Below are positions 18,784 to 28,500 of a DNA stretch of 64,000 nucleotides, one piece after another. The stretch's first letter is position 1; the number at the start of each line of letters is the position of its first letter. The notes below the pieces were generated by a model. That model did no database searches. It had not been told where the DNA came from and saw only the letters and a list, made by a program, of their open reading frames with translations. Source of the DNA: Streptococcus sp. 29887 (GTDB taxonomy: Bacteria > Bacillota > Bacilli > Lactobacillales > Streptococcaceae). Location of the stretch: NCBI RefSeq assembly GCF_032595075.1, contig NZ_CP118735.1, positions 1,144,001 through 1,208,000 of the forward strand, read 5' to 3'. The position numbers and the translations under genes are program-made.

Positions 18784-18804
18784 TCCCAATTCTCCCTTGA
18801 ACTG

Positions 18805-18813
18805 TGATATAAT
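18805..18813 (+). promoter_or_regulatory. Extended -10 promoter of the DUF1149-degV-dapB-cca block
   Basis: TGA-TATAAT at 18805-18813, with TAGGAGAAAT before the ATG at 18846. Confidence 0.6.
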
Positions 18814-18845
18814 AAGCATAGTATTGTTTATAGGAGAAATTAGAC

Positions 18846-19220
18846 ATGGAAATCATTCGCGAAAAAGAATTTGTCAATCAGTATCACTTTGATGCCCGCA
18901 ATCATGCTTGGGAAAAGGAAAATGGGGTTCCAGAAACGAAATTAAATGTTGATTTCCAACTACTTGAACGCAATGAAGAAGAAAATAAAACATCAATGAT
19001 TACTATTTTGCGTTTCATCATTGTTTTGAACCATTTTGTTATTTCTGGTGCTATGAGCCAGGCGGTTCATCTACAAGGTCGTTACGTCAATGAACCGACA
19101 GAATTTACAGAGGAAGAAAAACGGACATTAGTTGAGCCACTATTGGATATGTTGAAACGCATGACCTATGATGTTACAGAAATTGCTTTTGATGCACCAG
19201 GTGTAAATTTGGAGTTTTAA
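18846..19220 (+). CDS. DUF1149 family protein
   Basis: Small cytosolic protein of 124 residues without signal or membrane segments. The sequence ([27 protein letters not shown]) matches the streptococcal and lactococcal DUF1149 family, which I recall as having a SecB-like fold; its function is not established. It is followed 1 nt later by the DegV gene, so it heads a tightly packed run of five genes up to the ABC-F gene. A preprotein or chaperone role is only a possibility. Confidence 0.75.
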   Translation: MEIIREKEFVNQYHFDARNHAWEKENGVPETKLNVDFQLLERNEEENKTSMITILRFIIVLNHFVISGAMSQAVHLQGRYVNEPTEFTEEEKRTLVEPLLDMLKRMTYDVTEIAFDAPGVNLEF

Positions 19221-19221
19221 T

Positions 19222-20064
19222 ATGAAATTAGCAGTTATTACGGACTCATCGGCTGTTTTAGGGATAGAACGCGAGGACTTGTTTGTCTTAAATATTCCAG
19301 TCAACATTGATGGCGTCAATTATATCGAAGGGCAAAATTTGACCGTTGAGGAATTTTATCAAAAAATGGCCTCATCAAAGGATTTGCCAAAGACCAGCCA
19401 ACCAAGTTTGATGGAGTTGGACGACATTTTGACAAGTTTGAAAGAAAAAGGCTATACGCATGCGCTAGGTTTGTTTTTATCATCAGGCATTTCAGGTTTT
19501 TATCAAAATATCCAGTATCTGGCAGAAGAATATGAAGGCCTGACGGTTGCCTTCCCAGATACAAAAATAACTTCAGCACCTTTAGGTATGATGGTTGAAA
19601 ATGTACTCAAATGGGCCGATGAAGGTCAGAGCTTTGAAGAAATTATTGGCAAATTGAACCAAGAAATTGGCAAGACAACTGCCTTTATCATGGTTGATGA
19701 CCTCAATCACCTGGTGAAAGGTGGCCGCCTGTCCAATGGCGTAGCCTTGCTGGGCAATCTCTTGAGCATCAAGCCTATTCTGTATTTTACAGGTGAGGGT
19801 AAGATTGAAGTCTATGAAAAAGTTCGGACGGAGAAGAAAGCCATTAAGCGTTTAATCGAAATTCTCCAAGAACAAACTAAAGATGGACAATTTCAGATTG
19901 CTATCATTCATGCCAACGCACCTGAAAAGGCTGAAAACTTTAAACAGCAATTGGAAGAAGCAGGAGTGGGTAGTGATTTGCCAATCGTATCATTTGGTTC
20001 AGTCATTGGTACGCATTTGGGAGAAGGGGCAGTGGCCTTTGGTATTTCTCCCATCATTGAATAG
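19222..20064 (+). CDS. DegV/FakB-type fatty-acid-binding protein
   Basis: DegV family protein of 280 residues. These proteins bind a fatty acid and present it to the kinase FakA for activation and phospholipid synthesis. Seen: the N-terminal VITDSSA, the ligand-loop [11 protein letters not shown], the hydrophobic-tunnel region [15 protein letters not shown], and GGRLS followed by KPIL in the second half. FakA is not in this window. It starts 1 nt after the DUF1149 gene and precedes dapB by 8 nt. Confidence 0.88.
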   Translation: MKLAVITDSSAVLGIEREDLFVLNIPVNIDGVNYIEGQNLTVEEFYQKMASSKDLPKTSQPSLMELDDILTSLKEKGYTHALGLFLSSGISGFYQNIQYLAEEYEGLTVAFPDTKITSAPLGMMVENVLKWADEGQSFEEIIGKLNQEIGKTTAFIMVDDLNHLVKGGRLSNGVALLGNLLSIKPILYFTGEGKIEVYEKVRTEKKAIKRLIEILQEQTKDGQFQIAIIHANAPEKAENFKQQLEEAGVGSDLPIVSFGSVIGTHLGEGAVAFGISPIIE

Positions 20065-20072
20065 GAGTTTGC

Positions 20073-20840
20073 ATGACAATTAAGGTAATTATCGCAGGAT
20101 TTAAAGGGAAAATGGGCTCAACCGCTGTTGAGATGGTCAAGGGTGATGCAGAACTGACTCTGGCTGCCTTGGTAGACCCATTTGCGACAGAAACAGAAGT
20201 GGATGGTGTTCCTGTTTTCAAGAAAAAAGAAGAAGTGGTTGGCCTAGACGCTCATGTCTGGGTGGATTTTACAACGCCAAAATTTGCCTATGAAAACACT
20301 CGTTTTGCCTTGGAAAACGGCTTTGCTCCTGTGGTTGGAACAACGGGATTTACCCAAGATGAAATTGAAGAATTGACTGCCTTGTCTGCTGAGAAAGGCT
20401 TGGGGGGCTTGATTGCTCCTAACTTTGCGATTGGAGCAATCTTGCTTATGCAATTTGCAGCTCAGGCAGCTAAGTATTTCCCAAATCTTGAAATCATCGA
20501 ATTACACCATGACAAGAAGAAGGATGCGCCGAGCGGAACAGCTGTCAAAACGGCCGAACTCATTTCCCAAGTCCGTCAGTCACAAGCACAAGGTGCAGCA
20601 GATGAAGAAGAACTGATTGCCGGTGCGCGCGGTGCAGAATTTGACGGCTTCCGTATCCACTCAGTACGCTTGCCAGGCCTTGTTGCCCACCAAGAAGTGA
20701 TTTTTGGGGCACAGGGTGAAGGCTTGACCGTCCGTCATGACTCTTATGATCGTATTTCCTTTATGGGCGGTGTCAACCTCGGCATTAAAGAGGTGGTTAA
20801 ACGCTCACAACTTGTATATGGTTTGGAACATTTACTATGA
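20073..20840 (+). CDS. dapB: 4-hydroxy-tetrahydrodipicolinate reductase
   Basis: Second committed step of the lysine/diaminopimelate pathway, reducing the dapA product with NAD(P)H; needed for lysine as cross-bridge residue and amino acid. The 255 residues show an N-terminal nucleotide-binding GFKGKMG, the hinge VGTTGFT, the catalytic [15 protein letters not shown] and the C-terminal [11 protein letters not shown]. The start follows AGGAG. It overlaps cca by 4 nt. Confidence 0.96.
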   Translation: MTIKVIIAGFKGKMGSTAVEMVKGDAELTLAALVDPFATETEVDGVPVFKKKEEVVGLDAHVWVDFTTPKFAYENTRFALENGFAPVVGTTGFTQDEIEELTALSAEKGLGGLIAPNFAIGAILLMQFAAQAAKYFPNLEIIELHHDKKKDAPSGTAVKTAELISQVRQSQAQGAADEEELIAGARGAEFDGFRIHSVRLPGLVAHQEVIFGAQGEGLTVRHDSYDRISFMGGVNLGIKEVVKRSQLVYGLEHLL

Positions 20841-22048
20841 AATTAACCAATCTGCCTTCTGAATTTCAGGAGGCTTTGCCGATTTTAGAGAAAATTAAAG
20901 CAGCTGGCTTTGAGGCCTACTTTGTTGGTGGTTCCGTTCGTGATGCCATTCTCGGCAGACCTATTCATGATGTTGATATTGCCACTTCCAGCTATCCGCA
21001 AGAAACCAAGCAAATCTTCCCGCGGACTATTGATGTGGGGATTGAGCATGGAACTGTCCTAGTCTTGGAAGGCGGAAAAGAGTATGAAATCACGACTTTT
21101 CGGACAGAGGAAGAGTATGTGGACTATCGTCGTCCCAGTCAGGTTTCTTTTGTGCGTTCCTTGGAAGAGGACCTCAAACGCCGAGACTTTACTGTTAATG
21201 CCTTTGCTCTTGATGAAGAAGCCCAAATCGTTGATCTCTTTGATGGGATGACTGACTTAGAAAACCGCACCCTACGGGCTGTAGGCATCCCGGCTGAGCG
21301 TTTTAACGAAGATGCTCTCCGTATCATGCGTGGATTTCGCTTTGCAGCGACCTTGGACTTTGAGATTGAGCCGACGACATTTACAGCTATGGTGGAAACC
21401 GCACCGCTCTTGGAAAAAATCTCCGTGGAGCGAAGTTTTATCGAGTTTGACAAGCTTTTGATGTCAGATTATTGGCGAAAAGGCTTGCGTGCTCTGATTG
21501 ATTCCAAGGCCTACAATTTCTTGCCTGACCTAGCAGACAAGGGAGAAAAGCTTGAAAGCATGTTGACCAGTCTGGCAGAAGATTTCCAATTTTCAACTTC
21601 TGAACAAGCCTGGGCCCTGCTCTTTGTCTGCCTAGGTATCGAGAACATCAAGTCCTTCCTGAAAAAATGGAAAACCAGCAATGATTTCCAACGTACAGTG
21701 GTCAAGCTGGTAGAGATTTACCAGCTCCGCCAAGCAGGACCTGTCACTAAACAAATCTGTTTCAAGTATGGCAAAGACTTCTTGTACTTGGTAGAGGAAC
21801 TCCGTCAGGCACAAGGTTTTGTTACTGATTTTGAAGCAATTGACCAAATTGATCAAGCATTGACCATCCACGACAAGCATGAAATTGTTGTCAATGGTGG
21901 TCATCTGATGAAGGCATTTGACCTCAAACCTGGTCCTGTCTTGGGAAATTTGCTCAAAGAGGTCGAGTACGAAATCGTAGAAGGAATATTACCAAATGAA
22001 GTCGAAGCCATTATGGCATTTGTAAAAGGGAGATTAGATAATGAGTGA
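20837..22048 (+). CDS. cca: CCA-adding tRNA nucleotidyltransferase
   Basis: Adds or repairs the 3'-terminal CCA of tRNAs. Class II nucleotidyltransferase of 403 residues with [20 protein letters not shown] carrying the metal-binding DxD, followed by [10 protein letters not shown] and [14 protein letters not shown]. The start overlaps dapB (ATGA) and the end overlaps the ABC-F gene by 8 nt. This dapB-cca-ABC-F order is common in streptococci. Confidence 0.96.
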   Translation: MKLTNLPSEFQEALPILEKIKAAGFEAYFVGGSVRDAILGRPIHDVDIATSSYPQETKQIFPRTIDVGIEHGTVLVLEGGKEYEITTFRTEEEYVDYRRPSQVSFVRSLEEDLKRRDFTVNAFALDEEAQIVDLFDGMTDLENRTLRAVGIPAERFNEDALRIMRGFRFAATLDFEIEPTTFTAMVETAPLLEKISVERSFIEFDKLLMSDYWRKGLRALIDSKAYNFLPDLADKGEKLESMLTSLAEDFQFSTSEQAWALLFVCLGIENIKSFLKKWKTSNDFQRTVVKLVEIYQLRQAGPVTKQICFKYGKDFLYLVEELRQAQGFVTDFEAIDQIDQALTIHDKHEIVVNGGHLMKAFDLKPGPVLGNLLKEVEYEIVEGILPNEVEAIMAFVKGRLDNE

Positions 22049-23909
22049 TTTTATCGTTGAACACCTGACCAAGTCTGTTGGAGATAAGACGGTTTTTGCA
22101 GACCTTTCGTTTATCATTCACCAAGGCGACCGTATCGGAATTATTGGTGTCAATGGTACTGGAAAGACTACTCTTCTGGATGTTTTGTCAGGCCGCATTG
22201 GTTTTGATGGCGATGTGTCCCCTTTCCAGACTAAGAATGCCTATAAAATTTCTTACCTAACCCAAGAGCCTGATTTTGATGAAAGCCAAACTGTCTTAGA
22301 TACTGTTCTGTCTTCGGATTTACGGGAAACCCAGTTAATCCGTGAGTATGAACGGCTCTTGTCAAACTATGATGAAAGCAGTCAAGCCAGACTAGAAAAG
22401 GTTATGGCAGAAATGGATGCTCTCAACGCTTGGGAGATTGAAAGCCAGGTCAAGACCGTTCTGTCCAAACTTGGCTTAACAGAGCTTAACAAGACCGTTG
22501 CCGAATTGTCAGGCGGTCTGCGCAGACGAGTGCAATTGGCTCAAGTCCTCCTTGGCAATGCGGATTTGCTCTTGCTGGATGAACCGACAAACCACCTGGA
22601 TATTGATACTATTGAGTGGTTGACCACTTTCTTGAAAAATACCAAGAAATCTGTCCTCTTTATCACCCACGATCGCTATTTTTTGGATAATGTGGCAACA
22701 CGGATTTTCGAACTAGACCGCGCCAGCTTAACTGAGTATCAGGGAAATTATCAGGACTACGTTCGCTTAAAGGCAGAGCAGGACGAGCGAGATGCCGCCC
22801 TTCGACATAAGAAGGAACAACTATACAAACAAGAGTTGGCTTGGATGCGTAGACAACCTCAAGCCCGTGCTACCAAGCAACAGGCTCGTATCAATCGTTT
22901 CCATGACCTCAAAGGTGATTTAGCCAACAAGATAGACGATAGCGAACTGGAAATCAATTTTGAAACCTCTCGTATCGGTAAAAAAGTCATTAACTTTGAA
23001 AATGTCAGCTTTTCCTATCCTGACAAGCCCATTTTAAAAGACTTTAACCTGCTCATTCAAAACAAGGATCGTATTGGCATTGTTGGTGATAACGGAAAAG
23101 GAAAATCAACCTTACTCAATCTGATTGCAGGCGACTTACAGGCAGACAGCGGTAAGGTAGATATTGGGGAAACCATCCGTATCGGTTATTTTTCTCAGAC
23201 CATTAAAGGTTTAGATGAAAGCAAGCGGGTCATCAATTTCTTGCAGGAAGTGGCAGAAGAAGCAAAAACGACTTCTGGTATGGTTTCTATCGCAGAACTC
23301 TTGGAGCAATTCCTCTTTCCTCGCAATACCCACGGGACCTTGATTGAAAAGTTATCAGGCGGGGAGAAGAAGCGACTTTACTTGCTGAAAATTCTTTTAC
23401 AAAGGCCCAATGTTCTCTTGCTGGACGAACCGACTAACGACTTGGACATAGCGACATTGACAGTCTTGGAACATTTCTTACAGGGCTTTGCTGGTCCGGT
23501 CATTACCGTCAGTCACGACCGTTATTTCTTGGACAAGGTGGCTAACAAAATCTTGGCTTTTGAAGACGACGGCATTCAGACCTTCTTTGGCAACTACACA
23601 GACTATCTGGATGAGAAGGCCTTTCTGACTTCCAGCTCTGCCATTTCCTTGGAAAAACCAAAGGAGAAATCCGAGAAAGTAAAAGAAACCAAGAAGCGGA
23701 TGTCTTACTTTGAGAAGCAGGAATGGGCGACCATCGAAGAGGATATTGCTGGCTTGGAGGAGCGGATTGCGGAAATCGAGGCGGAAATGTTGACCTGTGG
23801 CAGTGACTTTACAAAATTGTCCGATTTGCAGAAGGAATTGGATGAGAAGAACGACCTGCTCTTGGAAAAATATGAGCGGTATGAGTATCTGAGCGAACTG
23901 GAGGGCTAG
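22041..23909 (+). CDS. ABC-F family ATPase (Uup/YfmR-like)
   Basis: Cytosolic ribosome-associated ATPase of 622 residues with two ABC domains and no membrane segments. Domain 1: Walker [10 protein letters not shown], signature [13 protein letters not shown], Walker [13 protein letters not shown]. The linker is rich in Lys/Arg ([17 protein letters not shown]). Domain 2: [34 protein letters not shown]. The C-terminal coiled coil (residues about 555-620) resembles the Uup tail. ABC-F proteins relieve ribosome stalling or give antibiotic protection; this one looks like the housekeeping Uup/YfmR branch rather than a resistance factor. Confidence 0.9.
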   Translation: MSDFIVEHLTKSVGDKTVFADLSFIIHQGDRIGIIGVNGTGKTTLLDVLSGRIGFDGDVSPFQTKNAYKISYLTQEPDFDESQTVLDTVLSSDLRETQLIREYERLLSNYDESSQARLEKVMAEMDALNAWEIESQVKTVLSKLGLTELNKTVAELSGGLRRRVQLAQVLLGNADLLLLDEPTNHLDIDTIEWLTTFLKNTKKSVLFITHDRYFLDNVATRIFELDRASLTEYQGNYQDYVRLKAEQDERDAALRHKKEQLYKQELAWMRRQPQARATKQQARINRFHDLKGDLANKIDDSELEINFETSRIGKKVINFENVSFSYPDKPILKDFNLLIQNKDRIGIVGDNGKGKSTLLNLIAGDLQADSGKVDIGETIRIGYFSQTIKGLDESKRVINFLQEVAEEAKTTSGMVSIAELLEQFLFPRNTHGTLIEKLSGGEKKRLYLLKILLQRPNVLLLDEPTNDLDIATLTVLEHFLQGFAGPVITVSHDRYFLDKVANKILAFEDDGIQTFFGNYTDYLDEKAFLTSSSAISLEKPKEKSEKVKETKKRMSYFEKQEWATIEEDIAGLEERIAEIEAEMLTCGSDFTKLSDLQKELDEKNDLLLEKYERYEYLSELEG

Positions 23910-24245
23910 ATGAAAGTTCTTGTCATGTCTTATATGGTCATCTATCTCTTGGTGACCTTGGGTGCAGCCCTCTATAGCTATTTTATGACCAAAAAAATGA
24001 ATGCTTTGCGCTTAATCTTGACGGTTTTATCCATGCTCTTGCTAGCTGTTTCACTCTATTTTTACAGTCAGGCCTATCACGATGTACAAATGGTGGGCTT
24101 TGCTACGGGCTTTACCTTCATCTCCACTCTTTTTCTCTATAATGGAACCAAGGAAGGTAGCAATTTTACGACAGTTATGCTCTTTTCCATTGGTCGTTTT
24201 ATTTTACATATTCAATTTTTGATTTTGCTCTATCTGTTCAGATAG
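23910..24245 (+). CDS. Small four-helix membrane protein, unknown function
   Basis: The 111 residues show four hydrophobic segments (about 5-22, 30-50, 60-78, 88-108) with a short basic loop TKKMN. I do not recognise the family. It begins directly after the ABC-F stop codon (TAG then ATG) and is presumably translated by coupling. The last six codons and stop form the 5' half of the operon terminator. Confidence 0.6.
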   Translation: MKVLVMSYMVIYLLVTLGAALYSYFMTKKMNALRLILTVLSMLLLAVSLYFYSQAYHDVQMVGFATGFTFISTLFLYNGTKEGSNFTTVMLFSIGRFILHIQFLILLYLFR

Positions 24246-24260
24246 GGCAAAATTTTTTTG
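24220..24260 (+). terminator. Terminator overlapping the end of the small membrane-protein gene
   Basis: Stem ATTTTGCTCTATCTG / CAGATAGGGCAAAAT with one wobble pair and a 2-nt loop, then a T-run. The stop codon TAG lies in the 3' arm, so ribosomes finishing this gene would compete with hairpin formation. Confidence 0.8.
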
Positions 24261-24340
24261 TTCGTACAAGTTCATGAAAAGGCTTTACGCAAACCTTTGC
24301 ATTGTGTTATAATAAAGAAAATACATTTGAGGTGATGATT

Positions 24341-25300
24341 ATGTCTAAAAAAATTATCGGTATTGACCTTGGTGGGACTTCTGTTAAATTGGCCATTTTG
24401 ACTACTGAGGGAGAAATTCAAGAAAAATGGTCTATCAAGACAAATATTTTGGATGAGGGAAGTCACATTGTTCCTGATATTATTGACAGTATCAAGCAGC
24501 GGTTTGAAACTCATGGTTTAACCAAGGACGATTTCCTAGGAATTGGCATGGGCTCACCTGGTGTAGTGGATAGTGAAGCTGGTACTGTTATCGGTGCCTA
24601 TAACCTCAACTGGAAGACCTTGCAGCTGGTCAAAGAACAGTTTGAAACTGCCCTTGGTTTGCCATTCTTTATCGACAATGATGCCAACGTAGCAGCCCTC
24701 GGTGAGCAGTGGGTTGGTGCTGGGAACAACAATCCCAACGTTGTCTTTATGACCCTTGGAACTGGTGTTGGTGGTGGTGTCATTGCAGCTGGAAACCTCA
24801 TTCGTGGCGTAAAGGGAGCAGGAGGTGAGTTAGGACACATCACAGTTGACTTTGAAGCTCCATTTGCATGTACCTGTGGTAAAAAAGGTTGTTTGGAAAC
24901 CGTTGCTTCGGCGACAGGTATTGTCAACCTCAGCCGTCGCTATGCAGACCAATACGCCGGTGAGGCAAAACTCAAACAGATGATTGATGACGGTCAGGAT
25001 GTGACGGCTAAAGATGTCTTTGACTTGGCGAAAGAAGGCGATGATTTGGCTTTGATTGTCTACCGCCATTTCTCTGAGTATTTAGGTGTGGCTTGTGCCA
25101 ATATTGCGGCTGTGCTCAATCCAGCCTACATTGTCCTGGGTGGTGGTGTATCTGCAGCAGGTGACTTCTTGTTAGACGGTGTTCGCAAGGTCTTTGCTGA
25201 AAATAGCTTCCCACAAATCAAGGAAAGCACGCAGATTGTCTTGGCAACACGTGGCAATGATGCTGGTGTCCTTGGTGCCGCATCACTAGTACTGAAATAA
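24341..25300 (+). CDS. glcK: ROK-family glucokinase
   Basis: Phosphorylates glucose to glucose-6-phosphate with ATP, serving non-PTS glucose and sugars released from disaccharides. The 319 residues show ATP-binding GIDLGGTSVKLA, substrate region GMGSPGVVD and NDANVAALGE, and the ROK zinc motif GH-x9-CTCGKKGCLE. The ATG at 24341 is chosen for its GAGGTGA ribosome binding site; the frame is open upstream through the -10 box. It has its own promoter (TGT-TATAAT at 24305-24313) and terminator. Confidence 0.93.
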   Translation: MSKKIIGIDLGGTSVKLAILTTEGEIQEKWSIKTNILDEGSHIVPDIIDSIKQRFETHGLTKDDFLGIGMGSPGVVDSEAGTVIGAYNLNWKTLQLVKEQFETALGLPFFIDNDANVAALGEQWVGAGNNNPNVVFMTLGTGVGGGVIAAGNLIRGVKGAGGELGHITVDFEAPFACTCGKKGCLETVASATGIVNLSRRYADQYAGEAKLKQMIDDGQDVTAKDVFDLAKEGDDLALIVYRHFSEYLGVACANIAAVLNPAYIVLGGGVSAAGDFLLDGVRKVFAENSFPQIKESTQIVLATRGNDAGVLGAASLVLK

Positions 25301-25305
25301 TCGTT

Positions 25306-25330
25306 AAAAGCAGGGATTCCCTGCTTTTTT
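25306..25330 (+). terminator. Intrinsic terminator of glcK
   Basis: Stem AAAAGCAGGG / CCCTGCTTTT, loop ATT, then a T-run. Confidence 0.9.
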
Positions 25331-25476
25331 TGTCCTTGCTATTTTTCGTTTCCAGAACAATAATATCGAACTTATCGGTTTGAAAATACAGTGATACTAT
25401 CAAGAACATACAGATATAGAGGATAGGTTTTTTTTAATAGATTATTCTAATATTATTTGTATATATTATTATTAAG

Positions 25477-25485
25477 TGATATAAT
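25477..25485 (+). promoter_or_regulatory. Extended -10 promoter of the MucBP surface-protein operon
   Basis: TGA-TATAAT at 25477-25485 in a very AT-rich stretch, immediately followed by a cre site. AGGAGGAAG precedes the ATG at 25535. Confidence 0.65.
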
Positions 25486-25490
25486 GGCGA

Positions 25491-25504
25491 TGTAAACGGT
25501 ATCA
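25491..25504 (+). promoter_or_regulatory. Consensus cre site (CcpA) at the MucBP gene promoter
   Basis: TGTAAACGGTATCA matches all 14 positions of TGWAANCGNTNWCA and begins 6 nt after the -10 box, covering the expected start of transcription. This position favours repression by CcpA when glucose is plentiful. Consensus evidence only. Confidence 0.75.
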
Positions 25505-25534
25505 GTATTTCAAACCTTAATAGGAGGAAGAATC

Positions 25535-28500
25535 ATGGAAAAGAAACATAGGTACGGTTTTCGTAAACACAAGGCCGTCAAAGGTCTAGGTGTTGCTCTA
25601 TTGGGTACAGTTGGTGTACTTGCTGGATCATCATTGATCTCTGCAAACGAAACCAGTATTTCTGAAGCGGTTCAAACCAATCGTACAGTAGATGCCACGA
25701 TTAGCCGAGTGGATTACAATGATTTAACAGCAGAACAAAAAGCGCGAATTAAATCAGGAAAGATTGATGAACAAGTTTCTTGGATCAATCCTGATACAGG
25801 AAACTTTGAATGGATCACAGGTTTTGTTGCTGTATATAAACATTCTGGTAGTTGCCAAGTTGTTCCTGTAGATCCAGAGCCGGAACAACCGCTTATTCCA
25901 ACTTCACCATCCTTAGTTCCTAATCTTCCTAGCCCTAATACTCCGACACCTAGTCCACAAATCCCAAGTGTTCCAATCACACCACAAGTTGAGCCACAAA
26001 TCCCAAGTGTTCCAAATACACCACAAGTTGAGCCACAAATCCCAAGTGTTCCAAATACACCACAAGTTGAGCCACAAGTTCCGAGTGTTCCAAACACACC
26101 ACAAGTTGAGCCACAAGTTCCGAGTGTTCCAATCACACCACAAGTTGAGCCACAAGTTCCGAGTGTTCCAATCACACCTCAAGTTGAAACCCAAGTTCCA
26201 GTTCCTCCAAAGGTAACGGTCACACCAAAACCTCAAACACCGTCAACTGTTGCGCAAACAGTATCGAAGATAACTGGAATTCCTGCAAAATCTGTTCAGT
26301 CTATTTTGCCAAAGACAGGTTCTGTAGGCTCGAAAACTATTGCCATTGCTGGATTAGGATTGTTAACATTAGGCGGATACTTATTGTTTAAGAACCGTAA
26401 AACAGGTAAACATGTTGCGATTGCACTATTAGTTGCAGGAGGTGTAGGAGTTTCTAGTCCGGTTCTTGCCAATTCAACTACCTTCCTTGACTTGGTTGAA
26501 AATGTAACCCTTCAACTTAATTCTCGCTTCACTTATAAACCAGCAACAGATACTTGTTGGGAATATGTTGGATACTACCCAGAAATCGCATCTGTACCTG
26601 CAGAAACACCTACAAGTCCAAATACTCTAACCTCAGCAGATTTGAAAGCTGAGTCACAGGAGAACAAAGGGAAGGTAACAGTTTACTATGTTGACGAAAA
26701 CGGAAACACAATAGCTGATTCCAAAGAGCTAGTAAATTCAGTTGTTTCCACCACTTATCGTACTAAAGTGACAATCAATGGTGTAGAGAAAGTCATAGAA
26801 AACACTGTACCTACTGAGGTTGACTATGATACTACTGCACTTAAAGTCGATATTATTTTGTTTAATGATGAAACCTACGAGTTTGTGACTGTTCAAGGTA
26901 GTGAAACAGGCAAAGTAGTGGCAGGTGAAACAGAAGTTACCTATGTTTACCGTAAAGTAACTCAACCTGTCGTAACTCGTGAAGAGCTTGATCCAATCCA
27001 AGAAATTGGGAAGGTAACAGTTCATTATGTTGATGAGGCTGGCAATAAACTTGCAGATTCGAAAGAATTGGTAAATGCTGTTCTTTCTACAACCTTCCGT
27101 ACCAAGGTAACCACTGATGGTGTCGAAGAAATTGTAGAAAATAAGGTAGTCAGTGATGCAACTTACAATGCGGTAGCAGTAAAGGCAGCTGTTTTGGAGT
27201 TCAATGGTGAAACCTATGAGTTTGTGTCAGTTGAAGGAAATGAAACTGGTAAAGTCGTTGCTGGAGAAACAAATGTAACCTATGTTTACCGTAAAGTGGC
27301 TCAACCTGTTGTAACGCGTGAAGAGCTTGATCCAATCCAAGAAACTGGTAAGGTAACAGTTCATTATGTCGATGAGGCTGGCAATAAGCTTGCAGATTCG
27401 AAAGAATTGGTAAATGCCATCATTTCAACAACCTTCCGTACCAAGGTAACCACTGACGGTGTTGAAGAAATTAAAGAAAATACAGTAGCTAGCGATGCTA
27501 CGTACAACGCAGCCTCAGTTAAGGCAACTAGCTTGGAATACAATGGTGAAACCTATGAATATGTGGCTGTTCAAGGTACCGAAACAGGCAAAGTTGTGGC
27601 AGGTGAAACGGTGGTTACCTATGTTTACCGCAAAGTGAGTCAACCTGTTGTAACCCGTAAAGAACTCGAGCCCCTTCTTGAAACTGGTACAGTAAATGTA
27701 CACTTTTCTGATGAGGAAGGTAAGGTTCTGGCACCATCAAAAGTTCTAGTAAACACGATTGTAAGCTTCACTGAACGGACCGAAACAATTACTGATGGAA
27801 TCTCAAATATTGAAGAAACCAAGCGTGAAACCAATGCAAGCTACGATGCAAGCAATCTAAGACCAGATCGTATCGAGTTTGAAGGTGCATTATACGAATA
27901 TACTTCTGTCAATGGAGCGGTATCTGGTAAGGTCTTACCGGGTGAAAACCATGTAACGTACATCTATCGCAAAGTACCGAATACGACTGTAGTAACAACA
28001 CGAGAAATCAAGGGTAAAGTTATTACTCGCTATATCGATGAAGTGACAGGTCAAGAAATTCTTCCTGAAACCATTGTAAAAGAAGGGGTTATTGCCCTTG
28101 AGAAGACGACGGTAACTAAGGATGCCTTGGGCAATACTGTAGACACCCAAATTTCGAGTACTCCTGCTAGCTTTGACTACAGTACTGAAGCAGATAAGAT
28201 TGTCAAAGAGGTAGAGATTGCTAAGAAGCGGACTGTTGCAACACATTGGATTAACCCTGACCCTGAGAACATGCAAACTGGCCTTGTTGAAAATAATGCA
28301 GCTCAAGGTTTATTAGATAGTGTGACTAGCCGTGTTCGTATCTATTCTCCAAGCAATCCAGGGGATCCTGACAATATTGCTGAAACACTGGATCACGTTC
28401 GCAAGGAAGGATTTGATGAATCTTCTCAAAATATTGAAGAAATTGGAAGAGGTAATAATACTACCATATATGGTACGAGGGATTATACAGATTATAGATA

